Assembly (NCBI GenBank): GCA_036250225.1
Contig: JAPZLL010000005.1
Span: 1,612,001-1,676,000, forward strand
DNA: 64,000 nt
Direction of reading: 5' to 3'
DNA from: Cercophora sp. LCS_1
Taxonomy: Eukaryota; Ascomycota; Sordariomycetes; Sordariales; Lasiosphaeriaceae
The notes under the pieces were generated by a model that saw only the letters and a program-made list of their open reading frames with translations, made no database searches and was not told where the DNA came from. The translations under genes were made by a program, and so were the position numbers. Shown in pieces: positions 21,402 through 30,833 of this stretch; position 1 is the stretch's first letter; each line of letters starts with the position of its first letter.

Positions 21402-24400
21402 ATGGCGCCCCAAGATACCTTCATCGATGATGAGGAGGAGGTCTGGTAAGTTGTTGCCCTCAACCCTGTTGTTTGACCCGCGACGCATCGCGATCGCGGC
21501 ACACCGATTGTTCGTCGGCTAACGCGTGAATTACAGCCCCCTCTGCATTGAGGAGTTCGATCTCTCCGATAGGAACTTTCGACCATGCCCTTGCGGATAC
21601 CAGGTACGTTCACCGCGATTATAGTTATCTTGTCGCGTCGGTGGCTCACCAGCTTCAAACAGATATGTCAGTTCTGCTTCAACAACATCAAGAACAACAT
21701 GAACAGCCTGTGTCCGGCGTGTCGAAGACCTTACGATGAGAAGACAATACAGTGGAAGGTTGTGACACCGGAGGAGTAAGCCGCAATCTCTGTCCCCGCC
21801 TGTGAGATGGTGCTGACTCGTGATAGGATCGCCGAGTTTAGAGCGAACATCCAAAAAAACCAGAAGAAACGAGCTGCCGAACAGAGGCAGAAAGAAGTTC
21901 AGAAGCGCGAAGCCGAAAAGGAAAACCGCAAGAACCTCGTCGGCGTCCGTGTGGTTCAGAAAAACCTCGTTTATGTGACGGGTTTGACTCCCACGGTCCG
22001 CGAAGACGAGCTCCTGCGGACTCTTCGCAAGCCGGAGTTCTTTGGCCAATATGGGAACATTCAGAAAATCTCGATCAGCAATAGGAGAAGCTCGGATGGC
22101 CAGAATCAGTCCCTCGGCATTTATGTCACCTTCGAAAGGAAAGAGGATGCAGGTCGTTGCATCCAAGCTGTGAATGGATCCCAGAATGGGGAGAGGGTGC
22201 TTAGAGCGCAGCTTGGGACCACAAAGTACTGCTCGGCATGGCTGCGACACGAGCAATGCACGAACCGGCAGTGCATGTTCCTTCACGAGCTTGGCGACGA
22301 GGAGGACAGCTACACTCGTCAAGATCTGTCCTCCATGAACAGCATCAACACCCAGCGACCTCTCAACTCTGGAGGCTCTCGATCTACTTCAAGGCAGCAA
22401 CCCCATGCGTCACCCGCCCCCCAAGTGGCGCATGTTGCGCAACCAATGGTTCGTAGCTCGAGCAAGGAGGAATCGGAGAATGGCGACGGGCCTGCTCTTC
22501 CTGCTACTGCTAACTGGGCCCGCAACCCTCAAGTTCGTAGCCGTCGGGGTAGCCATGCTACTAGCGGTGCTGCACCTAGTCCGGCAATCTCGCACTCACT
22601 TCCTGCTACTGCCGAGTCAGCCCAGGAGGCAATTGAGGAACAATCTCCCGTTGAGACGACGGCCGGCCCCTCGGCCGCCCCTGCGACTACACAGCCTGCG
22701 AAGCCAACGAAAACGCCCCTTGAGAAGGCTAAGCGCCTCCAGCAGGATGCTCTCATCGTTTTGCTCAAGTCACTTGCCGGGTGCACACTTGCCTTTCCCA
22801 AGGTTGGCGATAGCCAAGCGACTGATTCTGCGTTCCCTCCTCTTTTCGACTTGAGAGGCTGGGAGAAGCGGCGCGCTATGCGTGACGAGGGCGAGAGCGG
22901 CATTTCGGAGGACCAGGAACCAGCTGTTGAAGCCAGAGAGCCATCCGAGGGCGAGCCTGAGAGCAGTGGAAGTCTTGCCTTGGGCGGCGAGCCTGAGGAC
23001 CGGGACCACGGTCGCGATGGTCATGCATTTGACCTTCGCAGAAATGCTCAACCTCCAATCCAACGTTCGAACACCGACGGCCTGTTTGGGCCAGCTCTTG
23101 GCTCTACCTTTTCTCAGCCTGGTGCTGGTCTCGGCTCTGTTGGCAGTCGCACAATGACTCCACAGGGGGCCTCTTTTATGCGCCCCCAGAGCGGCTTTGT
23201 CGACCATCTTCCACCGGGAATCACTTCGCAAGCAAACCTCTTTCAGGGGCAAGGTCATAATCGTCAGGGCTCGAGGTTCAACTTCGCCAGCGACGGTAGA
23301 GATTCCGCCTCGTCCAATTCGGTCAAGCTTGCGGCCAACCCACGGATCATGGCGCAGCAGTCGTCCATGATGCCATCCACTTTCCACAACCAGCCCGGCA
23401 ACCAGTACTATGCCTCATCCATGCCAGGGCCGCCGCCCGGACTCAAGTCTACGGGCACACCCCCCAGCATGTTTGGACAACACGGCTTCGGGTCCGCTTT
23501 TGGCGGGGCATCCAAAGAATCGGATCTTCTCCAGCTCCTCGGCCGTGGCCGGGGAGCTGGCAGCCAGGCTCATGATGCGGGAAAGCGTGAGTACATGTTT
23601 CCTTCGTTTCCCAACCAGTATCCGCCCTCGAATTCCTCCACCCCAGCTCCTGCCTCGAGCCTCCTGGCATCGCTCTACGGTCCCCAACCTGGAGCCTTCC
23701 AAGACTTCGGTTCAAAGCAGAAGAAGAAGGGGAAGAAGCACAGACACGCTAACACTTCCTCCTCTGGGGGGAGTGGCTTAGTAGATCTTGCGGACCCGAG
23801 CATCCTGCAGGCGAGGATGCAGTCCCAGCAGCATCTGCAGCAACAGAGCAATGCCAACCTCAGCCAGAACCTGTTCGGTGGCCAGTCGCAAGGTGGGTAC
23901 AATAATCCCGGCATGATGTACAATGCGGGATATCGGGGGTGGTGATTTGTCTTTTCTGCAGTCTGGGATGGATTTGTTTTGAGTTTTTGTGTTTGGCGTG
24001 GAATCATCACACGGAGTTTATGGCACAGCGGGATGGGTTTTCTTCACGAGGCTATTAAGATGACGTTGCGCATGGGTTCATTGAGCATCACAGGGGGCGG
24101 TAGGACGCCGCCCTTAATCGGCGTCTGTTGCATTTCAGAAAACGGAGGGATATTACTCGTCGGGACATCGCGACCTTGCAGCTGGTTCAGTTACCAGGGC
24201 GTCTCGGTACTTTGCATGGTTGGGGTTACGGGTCACGTCAGGCAAGCTGCTCTCACCGTCTTCCTTCAAGACCTTCTTTCATGTACGTTAACTTGGGGCG
24301 CCAGTTTTCGTACCGGCATGGTTTTTTCTGGGACAATTGCAATATAGCATTTTATTGGCGATTTGTCGCTCTCCCACCTGTTCAAGTGGATTGGTAGTCT

Positions 24401-27111
24401 CGACGTGACCTAGCCCCTTCATGTATATATACTGGAGTCGGATCCCGCTGTGTCCATACACTCACGCCTGGCCTAGGCCTGATCAAGTTGTTCTGTCCTG
24501 TTGCTGCACACACTCCTTAGATACACTCTTCTTTCAAACAGACGAGGCTGACTTTGGACCACTAGATGACGACTTGCTCCCCCTCGAGGGTGCCGCGACC
24601 ATAGTTGACGCCCTGGTATCTGACGAGCCAGTTGATGCCAACATTCGGCAGCCTCCTGGAGTTTTCGACAACTTTAATCGCTCCACAACACCCTCAGTCC
24701 CGCCAGGACTTGGGTTGCCCCAGGCACTCAGTCATGCATCGCCTGCTGCATCGCACTCGTCCCTTATCGGCTCGGTAGCTGGCAGACAGACACCAGTTGC
24801 GTTGCCGATACTGCCTGCCAAACCCGCGGCTCCGGCGCAGACTCCGTCGTCCAGCAAGAAGGCTGCTGTCGCCACTACGTCTGCGCCAGAGGCGAAGAAG
24901 AACATCAAGGCACTCGCTGCCGAGACAGGTCTGTCCAAGGATATTGCTAAGGCCAAATCCCAGAAGGCGTTACAGGATGAAGATTTCCCGGCACTGGGCA
25001 CGCCCAAGATGACACAAGCTGTGGTAACACCGGCAGCCCCTCCCAAGGCGGCTACAGGCAAAACATCATCGCAGAGTAAGAAGGCAGCAAAGGCGGCGGA
25101 GAAGGAAAAGGAGAAAGAGACGTCGAAGGACAATGCGGTTCCGGCACCTGTACCTGCACCTGTACCTGCACCTGTACCTGCACCTACATCTGCACCGGCA
25201 TCAACAAGCGCCTCAAAGGCGGAATCACGAGCCACCGCCGAGAAACGACCCACTCCCGGTATCCTCAACATTGCTGCAGCGACAAAGGTTGCTCCTCCGA
25301 AGAACGCGGAGCCCTCATCTGCTGTTGAAAAGTCTGCAGATAAGGATTCCGCCTTCCCTGCGCTGCCAACACCCACAACAGCGTCTGTTGCCTCACCATT
25401 AACGCGGGCCGCACCCAAAACGATCCGCGTCGTGCCAACACCCAAGACCGAAGTACCGCCCACGCCCTCGGGTAGCAGCGCTCCTATTCTTACAACACCA
25501 TCGGTCCGAGCAGTTTCCACTGGCATCCGACCCGAGACGCCAGTCAGCGAGCTTATCTCCGACAGCGCATCAATAATCTCTGCCTCCATCTCAGCATCTC
25601 GAACCAACTCACCGCCGCCCAGCAAGGTGGGGTCTGCGCCAGTACGGGTCACAACCAAGAGCCAACAACGCAAACAACGGAAGGAGGCCTTGAAGAAAGA
25701 ATCCGCCACCATCGCAGCGCAGCCGGTCAAGCCAGTCGAGCCCGAAGTCGAGATTGCGCCAATCATCGGTCGCAAGAAGAAGCAGAAGAAGGAGAAGGAG
25801 AAGGTCGCGACCGCTGATACCCCGACCCCAACCATGAGCCGTCCACAGACACCGGTCGCGCAACCCCAGCCAGCCGCAGCCATCAACGTCAAGGAAGCGA
25901 AAGAAGCCAAGGAGGTCAAGGAGGAGACTTCAACCTACAGATCCACGGCCCATGAGACCACGACCTTGACAGACGACACGCCGATTCCTCGCGACTTGAA
26001 GGGTAAGGGCGTTGACAACACGAAGGCTACCGAGCCGAATTCCGCGGAGCTGCCCACGCCTGCTTTGGTGCTCCAGGACCTGCAGAAGGCCGGCGAACTG
26101 CCTTCGAACTTGGATGACCTTGCTTTTTTCAAGCCCATCAGCTTCCAGACGGATCGTCCTCGCAGCGATCACAATCTGCACACAAACTACGACTTTGCCA
26201 ATGCCTACCTCAAAATGAGCAGGTCGACCGTTACTGAGGAGGACCAACGTGAACTCGCTAACGGCAAAGTGGTCCGCAAGGTCATTGACGGCGTCCGTAT
26301 CATGCTCACGCCCAACGGCGACTGCATCAAGAACCTCACCGAGGAAGAGGAGGATCGGTTTTTGGAGCTGCAGAAGAGCATTGCCGAATCGGCTTCCAAG
26401 CCGGCAACCTTTATTTCCTCGCGCCACGAAGCATCCAACGGCTTCAGTCTGGTTAAGGGCCGCGCTGTGTCCAACGGCCCGCCGAGCTATTTTCCATCGT
26501 CTCCTGGCTCGTTCACCGCAGATCCAGTGTCTAAGATCCAACGGGAGGAGGCGATCTATTACATCAACCAATATGTCCTCCCACGTCTCAACCTGAATGC
26601 GCAGAACATGAACACGCCCCATGCCCATAAGTCGGTCATGGGCGAGCTCAACGGGGCCATCCCTGGGGGTGCTAACAACATGAATGCGCTCGAGCCTTTG
26701 TTGTATGGCCACACTTCGCCGGGCCATCACGATACTGCAGCACCGGAGCTCAGCTACCCTGGCCCGATCGGTTCCTTCGCCGACGGCGCTGGTGGCAACC
26801 CCGCCCTGGCTTCGTACCTCGAGGTCCAGACCAACCAAGCTCTCAGCATGCCTAACACCCTAGAGGCTGAGATGATTCCGTACTCTCTTCCCGGCAGCAG
26901 CCGCGACCAGGGCAAGTTCTCCGTGGGTGCGGGCTCCGCTTCGAGCCCCTCCAGCGGTCCGTTCGGCACTGTCCCGCTCATGTCGTACGAAGACGCTGAG
27001 GCCGCCATGTTGCTCGCTCGTAAGGAGACCGAGAAACTAGAGAAACACTTCAACCAGCTGTGTAAGAAGAACAGGCGTATATTCTTCACTCTGAGTTCTA
27101 GCAGCCATTGA
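21402..27111 (+). CDS. NOT4: NOT4, RING/RRM E3 ubiquitin ligase of the CCR4-NOT complex
   Basis: Exons 21402-21445, 21537-21603, 21663-21775 and 21827 onward. Exon 4 either runs to a stop at 23943-23945 (780 aa) or splices at 23892 to 24542-27111 (1619 aa). The RING is the C4C4 type peculiar to CNOT4: Cys15, 18, 32, 34, 39, 42, 54 and 57. A basic coiled coil (~76-115), an RRM (~121-205, starting NLVYVTGL) and a C3H1 finger (Cys210, Cys219, Cys224, His228) follow. The remainder is long and disordered, with a PAPVPAPVP repeat near 25140, PSVPPGLGLPQ, and a helical segment around DDLAFFKPISFQ and EEDQRELANGKVVRKVIDGVR. NOT4 links deadenylation with ubiquitination of stalled-ribosome and regulatory substrates in cytoplasm and nucleus. 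The 649-bp intron is unusually long, but its acceptor (pyrimidine tract, TTTCAAACAG) is strong and the phases agree. The downstream half as a separate gene is the main alternative. A GTAAGA near 27063 might add or trim a few C-terminal residues. Confidence 0.85.
25137..25190 (+). repeat. 12-bp minisatellite in NOT4 coding DNA
   Basis: Tandem copies of a 12-bp unit (GCACCTGTACCT), about four in a row, encode a PAPV repeat in the disordered half of the long NOT4 product. The copies are nearly identical at DNA level, so the array is probably length-variable. Confidence 0.8.
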
Positions 27112-27628
27112 CTAGCCAACAAGAATATGGACGAGGGGACGGCGGTTATGCTGGCGGAGTTGTTGGGGGATGCGCACCCTGTAGCTCGTCTCGTGAGGGC
27201 CCTGAGCAGACTGGGTGGCGTGCTCGTTGTGCTGGTATGGATGGCAGTTGTCCTGGTGGAAAGTGTATTTGGGGTCGTATGGAAGGGGAGCGTGGTTGCA
27301 GTGGAGTGGCTCTGTGGTGTTCTTGATTGGGTTGGGGCCGATTATTGAACATCACACAACACGACACAACATTATCGTTATCATTGCAGCATCAACATCA
27401 GCTGGTGGTGTTCTTTTTCCTCGGCACATGGCTTTGGGCCGCATCTTCATACTACCATTACTATGGCATTCAGATGGGTATATGGACTGGACGGGAGGCG
27501 AGGTGTTTTTGGAATATTGCATTCTATAAGGAGGAGTTGAGGGCATGGCATGGAATTCTGAATTTCCCACTGCGGCATTGGGTTCAGAAAAGAAAGAGGG
27601 ATGCATAGCGGATGGAATTTTCTGCAAA

Positions 27629-27753
27629 GCGAAGATACCAAGCGGTAGCAGTAGCATCATCGCATAGCATAGCATCCATCCTCAATGATGCATTAGCGGA
27701 GAGGATTTTCGAGTTTTTACAAGCGAAAGATACCAAGCGGTAGTAGTAGCATC
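27629..27753. repeat. Imperfect direct repeat, ~30 bp
   Basis: Two copies, 27629-27658 and 27723-27753, share a core GATACCAAGCGGTAG and differ by one indel and one substitution across ~30 bp. Flanking sequence (GCATAGCATAGCATCC against GGCATCACATCATATCC) is more loosely alike, so a ~95-bp unit may have been duplicated and then diverged. Confidence 0.7.
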
Positions 27754-27870
27754 GGTAGCACGGCATCACATCATATCCATGGATGTAAAAGTAGGGAGGA
27801 TAGTCCTGTATTGTAACAACAGCGTGACATACATAGCAAATGGCTATTGAAACCAAATTATGGAAATGCC

Positions 27871-27895
27871 GAGTGAGTGAGTGAGTGAGTGAGTG
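27871..27895. repeat. Tetranucleotide microsatellite (GAGT)n
   Basis: Six tandem GAGT units. Confidence 0.9.
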
Positions 27896-28106
27896 GAGAT
27901 ATTGATAGCTGTTGGTGTTTTGGTGGTCCTTCCTAGCGATGTCCTGCCTGAAAGGAGTGGGTGTAATTCCCTCTCCCGTACCCTCGGCGTGATGTTGCGC
28001 TGAGCCCGGGAAGATCGTACGGTGAAATGCATTGGCATGTCCACCAGGTTCTCCTCAGAATGGTGCCCCTGGTGACTGACTGGGCGGTGTCTTCCCCCAT
28101 TACCAG

Positions 28107-28215
28107 CCTCCTTTTTTTTCGTTTTTTTTTTTTTTTTTTTTTTCGTTACTCTCTCCCCAAATCTGATCCTGGACAGGTTCAGCTCGAGACTCGGGACCAA
28201 GCTGGACTAACGTAC
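28107..28215 (-). repeat. Possible tRNA-derived SINE-like fragment
   Basis: Read on the minus strand, a segment containing GTTAGTCCAGCTTGGTCCCGAG, which resembles the 3' half of a tRNA with a damaged T-arm, is followed ~60 bp later by a long A tract (T's at 28107-28142 with a CG interruption just upstream). A tRNA-like head with an A tail is the layout of a SINE. No target-site duplication and no second full copy were found, so this is tentative. Confidence 0.28.
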
Positions 28216-28476
28216 GCGAGCGCTCACTGGTCAACATCAATCTCTTCACAAACAGAAGATCACTTGGCTCTGACGTCAATTTTTTGGGTCTAAGTTGGCT
28301 ATTATAGCTAACTGCAGTCTCCAGGCCAGGTTAGAGAGACGGCTCGAGTGAAATCATCAAAGCGTGAGCCTCCCGATAGAGAAAAAAAAAAGCGAAGAAT
28401 CCACCAGAGGTATCATGCACCCATCCCGGACGCCTCGCTCCCAATGCCCTTTTCCAGTTTGTGAAAACACGCCATT

Positions 28477-30030
28477 CTAAGCACATCCGAATCTCCTGCC
28501 CTTATCCAACTCAGTCTCCCTATCCAACCGGCCCTTGGCCACCTCTTTGGTTAGGCGGTGCTTGCGGTCCAGGTGCTCGTGAAACTCGCCTCTGCCATCC
28601 CACTCCCTGTCCACGTCCTTGCATTCGTCGTGGAAGCAGTAGTACCTCACACCCAGGGCAAAAACCTCCCATCTCACTGTGGCTGCTCGCTCCCGTCTCC
28701 TCTTGACCAGAAACTCGGCATAGCGCTTGAGATGCTCCTTTTGGTGGTCCGTCTCGAGCCACTTCATGGTCGCCTCCTCGATCTCCTTGAGGAAATACTT
28801 CTTTCTGAAGCCCAGCTTGATGTCGGTAACCTCGAACCGGTGGTATTGGTTGTAAGACCGGTTCTTTTCTTTGTTGATGTCCTCCCTTGACCGTGACGCT
28901 TCGCTCGCTGTTGACGACGGCCGCCTGAGCCTCTCGTAGAACCAGGCTTGGTGCTCGTCTGTGCCGAGACTCAGTAAGAGGTCGATGGGTGGCTCTCCGG
29001 GTTCACTGAGCATGGTGGTTATCTCCTTCAACACCTCGAGCGTGGGATCGCGGATCTGCTTGCTGCCGTCGACAAATTGGCCAGAGCCAAGCTTGAAGGG
29101 CTTGAATGAGGGCGACCAGGGGGTGGTGATCGCCTTTGCAACCTCGGGGATGGAGATAAGCTTTTGAGTATCCTCCAGGTCTTCCTTGTATGTGGCAAAG
29201 GCGTACGGACGGCGCTCCCTATGCGGCTCCTCTACCTCGGTACACCAGGCCAGAGTTTGACACTGCAAGGTGTCTTTGCGGAACTCGACGCTATCAGCGG
29301 TCGCGGCGGACTCTGCGTCTCCAGAACCCTGTGAATTGGTGGGCGAGCTCTGCTGGTGTGAATTCCCGCGGGCTTTGGCAGTGGCGGTGACGCTGAATTT
29401 GGCAAAGGTGTCGAAGAAGGAACGGGTTCGTCGCGTTGGCCAAGTCGTGCGCCTATGCAACAAGGGAAATTCAATGCCGACGACGGGCAGATCGTCGGGA
29501 AGGGGCAGAGACTTGTTCTGGCGCTGGAACTCGGTGATGCAGTCGTCGACGCTCTTGCCGAGCATACCCAGCATGATGGCGATTAGGCCGCCGACACTGG
29601 TGCCGGCGATATAGTCAAAATAATGACATGGTAAGTACTGCCCTTTGCGTAATACATGATCGGGAATCTTGTCTGAATCGATGCGCTCGGTATGTGCGCT
29701 CGACAGGGCCTTTGGCTCTAGAGTCTGCTCGATGCTGGCAATCTCGCGCATCAAGGCGCGGAGAATGATGAGCGACGAGTAACCCCTGATGCCGCCGCCG
29801 TCGAGAGTCAGGATAAGTGATTTCGCCCATGGTGTTGTCGTGACGATGTATCTGGAACTTGCGCCGCCAGTCCGGCCTGTGACATCATGGCTCGCCGGGG
29901 TGGAGTTCGGGATGGCGATCGAGACCCGCGTGTGTACCCGCTTTGCCTTTGGGCGCGCGGACCGGAGAGCGGAGACTGGCGGAGGACGATCCGGAGGCGC
30001 GCCTTCTATCGCGGCCGCAACATCAGTCAT
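28477..30030 (-). CDS. Patatin-like phospholipase
   Basis: Single exon, 517 aa. The patatin fold is clear. The oxyanion-hole motif DGGGIRGY is at residues 77-84. The nucleophile elbow GTSVGG has the catalytic serine at 145. The dyad aspartate is at 321, in DGS, where many patatins have DGG or DGA. Between elbow and aspartate lies a Ser/Gly/Gln-rich insertion (~218-248). A charged ~130-aa C-terminal tail rich in Arg/Lys/Glu, with a His/Cys-containing YYCFHDECKD segment, follows the catalytic core. No signal peptide or membrane segment is seen, so the enzyme is probably cytosolic or membrane-peripheral and hydrolyses acyl chains from phospholipids or neutral lipids. Patatins are also effector domains of fungal NLR-type proteins. 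It is divergent from a HeLo-domain gene, with 803 bp between the start codons. Confidence 0.9.
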   Translation of the reverse strand: MTDVAAAIEGAPPDRPPPVSALRSARPKAKRVHTRVSIAIPNSTPASHDVTGRTGGASSRYIVTTTPWAKSLILTLDGGGIRGYSSLIILRALMREIASIEQTLEPKALSSAHTERIDSDKIPDHVLRKGQYLPCHYFDYIAGTSVGGLIAIMLGMLGKSVDDCITEFQRQNKSLPLPDDLPVVGIEFPLLHRRTTWPTRRTRSFFDTFAKFSVTATAKARGNSHQQSSPTNSQGSGDAESAATADSVEFRKDTLQCQTLAWCTEVEEPHRERRPYAFATYKEDLEDTQKLISIPEVAKAITTPWSPSFKPFKLGSGQFVDGSKQIRDPTLEVLKEITTMLSEPGEPPIDLLLSLGTDEHQAWFYERLRRPSSTASEASRSREDINKEKNRSYNQYHRFEVTDIKLGFRKKYFLKEIEEATMKWLETDHQKEHLKRYAEFLVKRRRERAATVRWEVFALGVRYYCFHDECKDVDREWDGRGEFHEHLDRKHRLTKEVAKGRLDRETELDKGRRFGCA

Positions 30031-30833
30031 TTTGTGGTCGGTGTCGCGAGGAGTCAGAGGAAGAATTGGATTTCTTCACTCGGTGGCGACAAAGGGTAAA
30101 GGGTTCTCGGTGAGAGAAGGAGCGTTCGTGGGACGATTGCGTCAACCACGATTTCCGGGGTTGGGTTGTTCGGCGCCCGTTATTATAGGCCCAAAAGTTG
30201 CCGTGGGGTAGGCGGCCGTCACGCTAAAAACGCCCGCGGAACCAGCCCCGACAAGCCACAGTCGGCGTGGTCTGGCCACCTGACTGCCTCACCAAGCCTG
30301 GACCTTCCTCGTGGCACCGCGGCATTCCACGCGCTGACACTACCATCCGCGGCTTCCTTCTTGCCCTCACTTGCATGAGGTGACTCAAGACCGCTGTTAC
30401 CCGTAAAAGCCGTGGGTTTTGACCTACGCTGCTCGGCTGCTCCTTCTCGGGAAAGCTGGACGGAGCGCTCATACCGTAACACCACAATTGGGCAATGCCA
30501 CGATGGCAACGCTCAAAGCCATGGGCTTACACATTCTAAATCACATGAATTGCAGTTGTTCAATACGCCCATTTCACCCGTGCCGACAGGGCTGACTCGT
30601 TCACGCATCGTTGTGTGGGGGTGCATCCCGCGTCTCGGCGCGGCGCAGCGCACCACCAGTTGCTGTCTCTCTGATTGGGCGAACCACGAGCTTGGTCAGG
30701 CACTCCAGATCTCAGCCCTGCGACCAGCATCCTAACCCCTCAGACCGAACCCCACGCTGGATGTAAGGGCAAGTTAGGCTGCTGTTGGCATCACGACACC
30801 AGTCCAGCAGTTACCGGCCTTCCCACCGTCGCC
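30031..30833. promoter_or_regulatory. Shared upstream region of patatin and HeLo genes
   Basis: About 800 bp between two divergent start codons with no supported gene. It must hold both promoters; no specific site is recognised. Bidirectional control is possible but not shown. Confidence 0.5.

Larger units (their letters stand above)
27112..28476. other. Convergent intergenic region with repeats
   Basis: Lies between the 3' ends of NOT4 and the patatin-like gene. It contains an imperfect direct duplication near 27629 and 27723, a GAGT microsatellite at 27871-27895 and a long T tract at 28107-28142 followed by a tRNA-like fragment. A frame at 27127-27348 encodes a hydrophobic 73-aa peptide, but its G-rich, Val/Leu/Trp-biased content is more like UTR than protein. 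Confidence 0.5.

Noticed and set aside
24732..25919. 395-codon minus-strand frame opposite NOT4
   Set aside because: Antisense shadow of a low-complexity Ala/Pro/Lys coding region; Val/Gly/Ala strings mirror it codon by codon.
24421..27111. Independent gene beginning with the ATG at 24421
   Set aside because: The first ~40 codons lie in TATA- and pyrimidine-rich DNA without protein character; phase and acceptor strength fit an exon of NOT4 better. Still listed as an alternative.
27127..27348. Hydrophobic 73-aa frame after NOT4
   Set aside because: Could be joined to NOT4 by a small intron, but the branch-site and acceptor spacing is poor and the G-rich sequence looks like UTR.
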